DNA from: JAWBOD01 sp964651405
GTDB taxonomy: Archaea; Aenigmatarchaeota; Aenigmatarchaeia; Aenigmatarchaeales; Aenigmatarchaeaceae
Direction of reading: 5' to 3'
Length of the DNA: 7,447 nucleotides
Assembly (NCBI GenBank): GCA_964651405.1
Contig: CAZYZB010000038.1
Coordinates: 1-7,447 of the forward strand
Part shown: piece after piece, positions 1-5,754 of the stretch
Layout of the letters: every line of letters starts with the position of its first letter
Numbering within the stretch: the first letter of the stretch is position 1
Translations under genes and position numbers: made by a program
The notes under the pieces: generated by a model
Databases searched by the model: none
Told to the model about the DNA's origin: nothing
What the model saw: only the letters and a program-made list of their open reading frames with translations

Positions 1-1961
1 TCTTTTTTTACCAAAGAGTATAAGAATTCTCCCCATTCACTTAAGATACCTTCTATTTGTATACTTATTGTAGGATATCCGAATCTTGAGGTAAATTCCA
101 GTGGATATATGTTTCTTCCGTTTACAATGCAGTTAATATCCATGTAGCCAACGTAACCACTTTGTTTTAGTTTTTCCTTCATCTTAAGCAAGGTCTCATT
201 AAAAATGGTGTTAGGTTGAGACCAGTACATAGAGGTATTGCCACACCAATAAGGCTTGCCATTCCTTCTTACATACATAACATGATTTTTCACGCATGCA
301 CAATACACTTCACCGTTATAGTCTATGACCTTCATGTCCCTCTTGTCTATCCAAGAATTGAGCTTTTTTACTCTTTCTATAACTTCATATTGCACCCTTG
401 AAGAATTTGCAAAATGGTTTTTTATCCAAATTTTACCAAACCTTTTTCTAGTTTTTATAGTTCCTACTCTACCTATTTTTAATAGCAATTCTTGAACATC
501 ATCTGCCAATTTTTTTGAAGAAGTATAAAAAATTCTAAAGCCATTTTTCATTATTGTACCGTCACCCACTGTAAACCATTCTAGGAATATTTCTATTTGC
601 TTTGAACTTAATTCTTTTATAAAATTAGGAACATACTTCTCATACGCCTTACCAAATTGTTGTAAGTAAGAACTGAGTTGTTTGTTATAAATATAAAACT
701 CATTTTCCCTTTTTGAAAATTTGAAAGGAAGGTTCACCAGCAGACTTTCTATTAGCTCTTTTTTTTCTAATGTTTTCTGCGCTATTCCTATTTTATCATT
801 TGACACATAACCATCTGACAACCAGATTCCCACAAAAGACAACCAATTGTCCATAGGAATTTTTACTTCCCCTGTTTCATGTAATAAAACTTGGTTGCCT
901 GAATAATGCCCCATGGACACAGAAGGTAATGTGAAGTACTCCTCTTGTATTCCAACCCAAGCACCAGTCCTCTTGATTAAAGATTGACATTGCAAGTCTC
1001 TTGCTTTTACAAATGTAAAATCATTTTGTTTGCTTCTTGCACTCCATTGAGAAGAAACATACATGTTATGATCCGGTGTCACAGCAATATCCAACGTGTT
1101 GTTTTGTATAGAGATTAATTTCTTATGATGATTAAATGAAACTATAGCAAACGGCTTGTTATATTCGATTATATGATTGAGAGGGTTTAGAGTACATATT
1201 TTATCATCAAAACTAAGGTCTTTAAAGAATTTCCAACCGTCGTTTGTCAAAACTTCTGTCTGATCATCGTAACAACCCATCTCTCCTGTTGATGGACCGA
1301 TATTGCCTGGGAATAATTTCTTGTGTTCAAAGTTAACATTTATCGGATAAATAAAATCTTCTCCATTAAAAAATGCACCAACTGCAATTTCAACACCTGA
1401 GATGAATTTTTGTAATTGGAATGTTTTTATTTTTTTAGACCATCTTAGCTTATAGATTGATAGGACCTGTATTACATCCTTACCATCATCTTCTTCCCCA
1501 ACAAACAACAATTCTTTTTGTTCCCCTTGGTCAATACCGCTTGGCTTAATAACATATCTGTCTGGATATTTTTGTACGAATCTAATTGCTTCATCAAAAT
1601 CTGTAAAAATCCAACTAGGAATAACATTGATTCCTGCATCTATCATTTCCTTATATCCAAAATCTCTATCGACCTCTAGTTTATCAGTATAAACGCTTCC
1701 GCCTATTATAAGTTTTCCTTCTTTTCTTAATTTTTCCGCTATTGAACCAAAGTTTATATCATCAAAAACAATCACATCAGCCCAATCTTTAAGTTCTTCC
1801 CAATTATCAGTCTTATCAACAAAACCATCGCAAACGTCTTTCTCATTTTTATCTTCTATAAAGTATTTCACTTCGTGTCCTTCTTTCTTAATTTGCCACA
1901 CAAGATCTCCTATCAAACCTTCACGCGATACAAATAAAAATTTTTTCTTTCCGTTCGGCAT
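1..1961 (-). CDS. PurD-like ATP-grasp ligase precursor, split by an in-frame intein (partial, C-terminus beyond the window)
   Basis: One uninterrupted frame of 653 codons starts at ATG 1961 and runs off the left edge without a stop. Residues 1-229 and 576-653 are host protein; 230-575 are an intein. The host part reads as an ATP-grasp enzyme closest to phosphoribosylamine-glycine ligase (PurD, purine synthesis). It has an N-terminal nucleotide-fold-like segment, VIKPSG near 137-142 (ATP-grasp lysine strand), GVEIAVGAFFNG at 189-200, and GPSTGEMG at 222-229 joining TSMYW after splicing. PLEFTSRFGYP (precursor residues 620-630) matches the PurD EFNARFGDPE metal-binding strand. Departures from PurD (GEMG for GGMG, TSRFGYP for NARFGDP, and a different N-terminus without the usual glycine-rich GxGxREH start) mean it may be a related ligase of unknown substrate. 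About 100 residues are probably missing at the left edge, judging from normal PurD length. It is divergent from arcC and looks leaderless. ATP-grasp fold is secure; PurD function is only moderately supported. Confidence 0.8.
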   Translation of the reverse strand, partial: MPNGKKKFLFVSREGLIGDLVWQIKKEGHEVKYFIEDKNEKDVCDGFVDKTDNWEELKDWADVIVFDDINFGSIAEKLRKEGKLIIGGSVYTDKLEVDRDFGYKEMIDAGINVIPSWIFTDFDEAIRFVQKYPDRYVIKPSGIDQGEQKELLFVGEEDDGKDVIQVLSIYKLRWSKKIKTFQLQKFISGVEIAVGAFFNGEDFIYPINVNFEHKKLFPGNIGPSTGEMGCYDDQTEVLTNDGWKFFKDLSFDDKICTLNPLNHIIEYNKPFAIVSFNHHKKLISIQNNTLDIAVTPDHNMYVSSQWSARSKQNDFTFVKARDLQCQSLIKRTGAWVGIQEEYFTLPSVSMGHYSGNQVLLHETGEVKIPMDNWLSFVGIWLSDGYVSNDKIGIAQKTLEKKELIESLLVNLPFKFSKRENEFYIYNKQLSSYLQQFGKAYEKYVPNFIKELSSKQIEIFLEWFTVGDGTIMKNGFRIFYTSSKKLADDVQELLLKIGRVGTIKTRKRFGKIWIKNHFANSSRVQYEVIERVKKLNSWIDKRDMKVIDYNGEVYCACVKNHVMYVRRNGKPYWCGNTSMYWSQPNTIFNETLLKMKEKLKQSGYVGYMDINCIVNGRNIYPLEFTSRFGYPTISIQIEGILSEWGEFLYSLVKK
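237..1274 (-). mobile_element. LAGLIDADG homing-endonuclease intein (346 aa) inside the PurD-like ligase
   Basis: This is a self-splicing protein element with all usual blocks in order (intein numbering). Block A is Cys1 with CYDDQTEVLTNDGWKFF. Block B is TPDH at 66-69. LAGLIDADG motif 1 is FVGIWLSDGY at 147-156, with acidic D154. Block D is KYVPNFI at 213-219. LAGLIDADG motif 2 is FTVGDG at 234-239, with D238. A block-H-like stretch SKKLADDVQELLLKIG lies at 253-268. Block F is GEVYCACVKNHVMYV at 321-335, and block G is WCGN at 343-346, followed by Thr+1 of the host. The splice ends (Gly/Cys and Asn/Thr) restore GEMG-TSMYW, a continuous PurD-like motif. Both catalytic aspartates of the endonuclease are present and the frame is intact, so splicing and homing may both be active. 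Odd points are Gly instead of His before the terminal Asn, and Cys where block F commonly has Asp. Its base composition looks like that of the host gene. Confidence 0.95.
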
Positions 1962-2023
1962 GAAATTAATTTGTGAATTGTGATTTATATAATTAATTTT
2001 AATAGAACAAACTAATTACTTTT
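1962..2023. promoter_or_regulatory. Divergent promoter region between the ATP-grasp/intein gene and arcC
   Basis: This is a 62-bp AT-rich gap between two start codons facing apart. TTTATATAATT at 1984-1994 is a near-symmetrical TATA-like box. On the minus strand its centre lies about 27 bp before ATG 1961, which puts the expected archaeal start of transcription at or next to the ATG (leaderless). On the plus strand the same box would give a leader of about 10 nt before ATG 2024. A second weaker box, TTTTAATA at 1997-2004, would give a leaderless arcC mRNA. No Shine-Dalgarno sequence is visible in front of either gene. The exact transcription starts are inferred. Confidence 0.55.
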
Positions 2024-2899
2024 ATGAAAATAGCTGTTATTGCATTAGGTGGAAACGCCTTACAACCTTCTAACGAGAAGTGGACCTACGAAGGACTTGA
2101 AAGAAATATTAACAAAACTGTTTTGCATCTAGCGCCGCTATTTGCTAAATATAAAGTTGTTATTACGCATGGCAATGGTCCTGAAGTGGGCAACCTTTTA
2201 ATTCAACAGCACTCTACAAAAGAGGTTCCTGAGATGCCCTTAGATGTTTGCGACGCAATGACACAAGGTCAACTAGGATATCTATTACAAAGAAGCATTC
2301 GAAACAATCTAAAGAAAAAGGCAATAACGGTTGTAACGCAAGTTGAAGTTGATAAGAATGATAAAGCTTTTAAAAATCCAACCAAACCAATAGGACCTTT
2401 CTATAAGGAAAAAATAGAAAAGCAAATGATAAAACAAAAAGCAGGTTGGAGAAAAGTTGTTCCTTCTCCAAAGCCAAAAAGAATAATAGAAATAGAGGAA
2501 ATAAAGTCTTTGATAAAAAAAGGATATACTGTCATAGCATGTGGCGGTGGAGGAATACCTGTTGTTAATGGAAAAGGTGTAGAAGCAGTTATTGACAAAG
2601 ATTATTCAACTCAGCTGTTGGCAAGCCAGTTGAAAGCAGATTTGCTAGTATTCCTAACTGATACAGACTATGTTTACTTTAATTATGGAACTAAGAATGC
2701 TGTACCAATAGCAAGAATAAAAACAAATGAAATGAGTAAGGCTTTAGTCTCATTCCCAGAAGAATTTAAGGAAGGTTCAATGAGACCTAAAATAGAGGCC
2801 TCATTAAAATTCTTAAGCAAAGGAAAGAAAGTAATAATAACAAAACCAGAACTGTTGGGAAAAGCGCTAATAAAAAAGGCAGGGACAGTGATAGAATGA
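2024..2899 (+). CDS. arcC: Carbamate kinase
   Basis: Cytosolic enzyme of the amino acid kinase family that interconverts carbamoyl phosphate + ADP and carbamate + ATP; in catabolic use it makes ATP from citrulline-derived carbamoyl phosphate. At 291 aa it is slightly shorter than the usual ~310. Family motifs are all present: ALGGNAL at 7-13, HGNGPEVGN at 49-57, MTQGQLGY at 79-86, VVTQVEVD at 103-110, the KPIGPFY loop at 121-127, GWRKVVPSPKP at 141-151, ACGGGGIPV at 172-180, VIDKD at 189-193, LTDTD at 211-215 and GSMRPK at 251-256. The start is fixed by MKIAVIALGGNA, which is the normal beginning of the fold. It is the first gene of a block containing argF, whose product makes or consumes the same carbamoyl phosphate. 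Its stop overlaps the next start by 4 nt (ATGA), indicating co-transcription. No missing catalytic motif was seen. Confidence 0.96.
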   Translation: MKIAVIALGGNALQPSNEKWTYEGLERNINKTVLHLAPLFAKYKVVITHGNGPEVGNLLIQQHSTKEVPEMPLDVCDAMTQGQLGYLLQRSIRNNLKKKAITVVTQVEVDKNDKAFKNPTKPIGPFYKEKIEKQMIKQKAGWRKVVPSPKPKRIIEIEEIKSLIKKGYTVIACGGGGIPVVNGKGVEAVIDKDYSTQLLASQLKADLLVFLTDTDYVYFNYGTKNAVPIARIKTNEMSKALVSFPEEFKEGSMRPKIEASLKFLSKGKKVIITKPELLGKALIKKAGTVIE

Positions 2900-3240
2900 A
2901 AATAATAAAAATAGAAAAGATTCCTACAGAAATGCTAAAATCTAAAAACAGAAAAGTTATGTGGAAAAATACTGAAATACTCTTAAAGAAGCTTAAAAGA
3001 ACATTCCCTATATCTAAGGTTTATGTTTGTGGAAGTTTTACAACAAAAAAGAAATGGCCTAATGATGTTGACATAATTATATTATTTAAAGTTAAAAATA
3101 ATGAAAAGGAAAGATGGTCAGCTGATATAGAGTTTGTTTCTAATCCTAATCAAGCACAAGAGATTTTAAAAGCTATTGACAAATATATGGGAAAAAGATA
3201 TGGACCTAAAAATTCAAGAATTTTTGAATTAAAAAGTTGA
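2896..3240 (+). CDS. Small nucleotidyltransferase-fold protein (DUF6932-like)
   Basis: This 114-residue protein carries the signature of the polymerase-beta-like nucleotidyltransferase fold: VYVCGSFTTKK at 42-52 followed by WPNDVDIII at 54-62. Gly46-Ser47 and the pair Asp57/Asp59 match the GS...DxD nucleotide and metal site. A third acidic position could be Asp77 or Glu79 (SADIEF). The GSF-T-K--PND(V/I)D pattern recalls small uncharacterised proteins grouped as DUF6932; that assignment is from memory. It has no extra domain, so it may be a minimal transferase or a toxin-like MNT enzyme, but no HEPN-type partner gene lies next to it. The ATG overlaps the arcC stop by 4 nt, with only a weak ribosome site (AGTGAT, 2887-2892), suggesting translational coupling. 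Substrate unknown. Confidence 0.75.
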   Translation: MKIIKIEKIPTEMLKSKNRKVMWKNTEILLKKLKRTFPISKVYVCGSFTTKKKWPNDVDIIILFKVKNNEKERWSADIEFVSNPNQAQEILKAIDKYMGKRYGPKNSRIFELKS

Positions 3241-3244
3241 TTAA

Positions 3245-3559
3245 ATGAAACTAAAGAAATTCCTAAAGCCAGAATGGAGAAAGATTATTATAACTACTAT
3301 AATCTTCGCAATATGGTTTTTATTTTTATACGGTTTCAAAACGTTTTGTTCATGCTCGAGTCAGCCTTGTCCAAACGAAAATTATAGAAATTACAGGGAA
3401 TATATAATATTTAAAGATTTTTGCTCCTGCTGTGTAAGTTTATCGGAACTTGTATATAATTATTTATGGACTTTGATTTTACCATTAACGACTGCATACA
3501 TACTCTCCTGTCTCATATTCTGGATTTATGATAAATTTAGAAGGGTGAAGAAAAGATGA
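3245..3559 (+). CDS. Small two-span membrane protein with a Cys-rich outer loop (FLKPxWRK family)
   Basis: A 104-residue protein with a basic N-terminus (KLKKFLKPEWRK, residues 2-13), a hydrophobic segment at about 14-31, a polar loop, a second hydrophobic segment at about 72-95, and a basic tail (KFRRVKKR). The positive-inside rule puts both ends in the cytoplasm and the loop outside. The loop holds six cysteines in two clusters, CSCSSQPC at 35-42 and CSCC at 60-63, which could form disulfides or bind metal. Its two ends match the protein at 5755-6150 closely at protein and DNA level, so the two are paralogs. Similar 'FLKPxWRK ... SCLIxWxYxKFR' proteins recur in small-genome archaea (from memory), with no known function. 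It starts 4 bp after the upstream stop and overlaps the argF start by 4 nt. Confidence 0.8.
   Translation: MKLKKFLKPEWRKIIITTIIFAIWFLFLYGFKTFCSCSSQPCPNENYRNYREYIIFKDFCSCCVSLSELVYNYLWTLILPLTTAYILSCLIFWIYDKFRRVKKR
3544..3548 (+). promoter_or_regulatory. Ribosome binding site of argF
   Basis: GGTGA lies 7 nt before the argF ATG at 3556, inside the last codons of the membrane protein gene. It matches the typical archaeal anti-SD complement. It supports ATG 3556 as the start and internal translation within an operon transcript. Confidence 0.7.
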
Positions 3560-4428
3560 AAAAAGACTTGTTATCATTAAAGGACTTGAAAAAAGAAGAT
3601 ATAGAAAAAATATTCGAAATAACCAAAAAAGTAAAAGGAAAAAGGAGCGAAGATCTTTTTGAGAAAACTTTAATATTATACTTTGAAAAACCCTCCACGA
3701 GAACTATCATAAGTTTTTACGTGGCAATGGTCGAACTAGGAGGAGATGCAATAATCCTAACGCCTAATGAAATGCAGATAGGAAGAGGAGAAACAATTTC
3801 TGACACAGCAAAAGTTCTGTCAAGATATGCAAATGGAATTGTAGCAAGAACATATAAGCATAAGACCATAACTGACCTAGCAAAACATGCAACAATACCT
3901 GTTATCAATGGCTTATCAGATTTGTATCACCCATGCCAGATTCTTGCTGATTTGTTTACTGTTCTGGAAAAAAGAAGCACACTGGACTTGAATTTTGCAT
4001 GGATAGGAGATGGAAATAATGTTTGCAATTCTTGGATACAAGCTGCAAATATAATGAATTTTAGCTTAAGCGTGGCAACTCCAAAAGGCTACGAACCGAA
4101 AGAAAAATTAGGCAAAGCAAAACTATTTCATGACCCTAAAAAGGCAATCAGAAATGCTGACGTAGTTATGACTGACACTTGGGTAAGCATGGGAGAAGAG
4201 AAAGAAGAGAATATAAGGAACAAAATATTCAAGCCGTTCCAAGTCAATTCAAAGCTCGTGAAGCTAGCTAAGAAGGATTACCTTTTCATGCATTGCTTGC
4301 CTGCTCATAGAGGTTATGAAGTAACAAAAGAAATCATTGACGGGAAGCATTCAATAGTATTTGATGAAGCTGAAAACAGACTGCATGTACAAAAAGCATT
4401 ACTGTTATATCTATTAGGTAAAATCTAA
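3556..4428 (+). CDS. argF: Ornithine carbamoyltransferase
   Basis: Cytosolic transferase joining carbamoyl phosphate and ornithine to citrulline and phosphate, or the reverse when run catabolically. At 290 aa it is compact compared with the usual 300-335. Signatures: carbamoyl-phosphate loop FEKPSTRT at 43-50, MQIGRGETISDTAKVLSRY at 73-91, ART at 97-99, HPCQ at 125-128, WIGDGNNVCNSW at 149-160, ornithine-specific DTWVSMG at 207-213, HCLPAHRG at 246-253, and FDEAENRLHVQKALL at 269-283. DTWVSMG and HCLPAHRG separate it from aspartate carbamoyltransferase. Ile51 stands where most relatives have Arg (STRTR becomes STRTI). The start is supported by the GGTGA site and a 4-nt overlap with the previous gene. 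Sharing a block with arcC suggests a catabolic, ATP-yielding role, but the sequence alone does not separate catabolic from anabolic enzymes. Confidence 0.95.
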   Translation: MKKDLLSLKDLKKEDIEKIFEITKKVKGKRSEDLFEKTLILYFEKPSTRTIISFYVAMVELGGDAIILTPNEMQIGRGETISDTAKVLSRYANGIVARTYKHKTITDLAKHATIPVINGLSDLYHPCQILADLFTVLEKRSTLDLNFAWIGDGNNVCNSWIQAANIMNFSLSVATPKGYEPKEKLGKAKLFHDPKKAIRNADVVMTDTWVSMGEEKEENIRNKIFKPFQVNSKLVKLAKKDYLFMHCLPAHRGYEVTKEIIDGKHSIVFDEAENRLHVQKALLLYLLGKI

Positions 4429-4460
4429 AATTCTTTAAATAAAGAATTGTAACAATTATT
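4429..4460 (+). promoter_or_regulatory. Palindromic TATA-like promoter before the aminotransferase gene
   Basis: The 32-bp gap holds a perfect inverted repeat: AATTCTTT (4429-4436), loop AAAT, AAAGAATT (4441-4448). Its centre, TTTAAATAAA at 4434-4443, resembles an archaeal TATA box about 22 bp before ATG 4461, which would give a leaderless or nearly leaderless mRNA. No Shine-Dalgarno site is present before the ATG. The arms could also be a two-fold regulator site or a weak AT-only hairpin at the end of the argF message. The promoter reading is inferred from spacing. Confidence 0.5.
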
Positions 4461-5750
4461 ATGAAATATAAGCCAGGCTCAAAGTCTTTGAGAGTTATTG
4501 AAAGAGACAAGAGAGTTATTTCGCCGTCATTGACGAGAGAGTATGACCTAGTCTTGGATAAGACAAAAAGTTGCTACGTATGGGATATAGACGGAAGGAA
4601 GTACTTGGACTTCTCAGCAGGAGTGGCAGTAGCAAACATAGGACACAATAATCCTGAGGTCGTAAAGTCAATAGAACAACAATTGAAAAAAGCAATTCAT
4701 CCTGCATTCTCTGACTTTTATGCTGAATTACCTGTAAGATTCGTAGAAAATCTCCTAACATTTTTGCCGAATAATCTTAATTGTGCTTTCCTCTCGAACT
4801 CAGGAACAGAATCAGTTGAAGCTGCATTAAAAATTGCAAAGTGGCATACGCAAAAGAAATGGTTAATTGCTTTTGAAGGTTGCTTCCATGGCAGAACAAT
4901 GGGATCATTATCGATGACAAAATCAAAGCCAGTGCAAAGGGAAAGGTACGAACCTTTCTTGCCTGTTAAACACACTCCATATGCTTATTGCTATCGTTGT
5001 TTTGCAAACAAAACATATCCTGAATGTGGAATGGAATGTTTGAAAGAATTAGAAAATACAATGAAAACTGTAAAGGATGATTTGGCTGCAGTCTTTATCG
5101 AACCTATCCAAGGAGAAGGAGGCTATATAGTTCCTCCAGAAGAATTTGTAAAAGGCGTGAGAAAACTTTGTGATTTTTATAACGTTCTTTTATGTGATGA
5201 TGAAGTCCAGTCAGGCTGTTTCAGGACTGGAAAATTTCTAGCAATAGAAAACTTTTCTGTCAAACCAGATATAGTTTCTTTAAGCAAAGCAATCGGTGGT
5301 GGATTACCAATGGGTGTTACGGTATCAAGCAAGGAAATCATGGACTGGGTTCCGGGCTCTCATGCCAACACAATGGGTGGTAACCTTTTGGCATGCGCAG
5401 CTGGCATAGCTAGCCTAGATTACATGCGAAAGAAAAAACTTGGAGAAAATGCAAAGAAAATTGGAAGTTACATGCTGAAAAGACTAGAAGAAATGAAGGA
5501 AAAGTATGAGATAATAGGAGACATTAGAGGAAAGGGATTGATGATTGGTATCGAGCTTGTCAAAGATAGGAGAACAAAAGAGTTTGCAAGAGAGGAAAGA
5601 CATAAAATAATAATGAACGCCTTAGCAAAAGGTTTGATGCTTTTACCAGCTGGTACAAGTGTTATAAGAATGTGTCCACCATTAACAATAACAAAAAAAG
5701 AAGCCGACAAAGGACTGGAGATATTTGAAGAATCATTGAAAATAAAGTGA
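4461..5750 (+). CDS. Class III PLP aminotransferase, ornithine/4-aminobutyrate/acetylornithine type
   Basis: A 429-residue cytosolic fold-type I PLP enzyme. Visible sites: YVWDIDGRKYLDFSAGVAV at 39-57, phosphate-binding NSGTES at 113-118, CFHGRT at 141-146, EPIQGEGGY at 214-222, DDEVQ at 246-250 with Asp247 for the pyridine nitrogen, SLSKAIGGGLP at 273-283 with Lys276 as the Schiff-base lysine, and HANTMGGN at 301-308 with Thr304 from the partner subunit. The beginning (PGSKSLRVIERDKRVISPSLTREYDLV) and end (IRMCPPLTITKKEAD) resemble Thermococcales ornithine aminotransferases and related broad-range transaminases or racemases. CYRC at 177-180 and CGMEC at 189-193 form a four-Cys insert found in some members. 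Next to argF, ornithine is the most likely substrate (giving glutamate semialdehyde), but 4-aminobutyrate, acetylornithine or racemase activity cannot be excluded. It has its own probable promoter. Confidence 0.88.
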   Translation: MKYKPGSKSLRVIERDKRVISPSLTREYDLVLDKTKSCYVWDIDGRKYLDFSAGVAVANIGHNNPEVVKSIEQQLKKAIHPAFSDFYAELPVRFVENLLTFLPNNLNCAFLSNSGTESVEAALKIAKWHTQKKWLIAFEGCFHGRTMGSLSMTKSKPVQRERYEPFLPVKHTPYAYCYRCFANKTYPECGMECLKELENTMKTVKDDLAAVFIEPIQGEGGYIVPPEEFVKGVRKLCDFYNVLLCDDEVQSGCFRTGKFLAIENFSVKPDIVSLSKAIGGGLPMGVTVSSKEIMDWVPGSHANTMGGNLLACAAGIASLDYMRKKKLGENAKKIGSYMLKRLEEMKEKYEIIGDIRGKGLMIGIELVKDRRTKEFAREERHKIIMNALAKGLMLLPAGTSVIRMCPPLTITKKEADKGLEIFEESLKIK

Positions 5751-5754
5751 AAGA

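Noticed and set aside
216..401. 61-aa plus-strand reading frame
   Set aside because: It lies opposite the C-terminal end of the intein and the splice junction, has no family features, and is a shadow of the minus-strand gene.
237..1274. Group I intron carrying a LAGLIDADG endonuclease
   Set aside because: The insert stays in frame with the host on both sides and has Cys1, TxxH and terminal Asn splicing blocks, which fits an intein and not an RNA intron.
1..1961. Left 2 kb as non-coding or as a broken gene
   Set aside because: No closed frame spans it, but the reverse strand is fully open from 1961 to the edge and translates into recognisable intein and ATP-grasp motifs, so the gap is only an edge effect.
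2401..2598. Minus-strand frames inside arcC, argF, the aminotransferase and peptidase genes
   Set aside because: They overlap strongly supported genes, have no ribosome sites or family motifs, and reflect the AT-rich purine-heavy coding strand.
4429..4448. Rho-independent-type terminator after argF
   Set aside because: The stem is almost entirely A/T with only one G/C pair per arm and no following T run; archaeal termination does not need such stems, and spacing fits a TATA promoter better.
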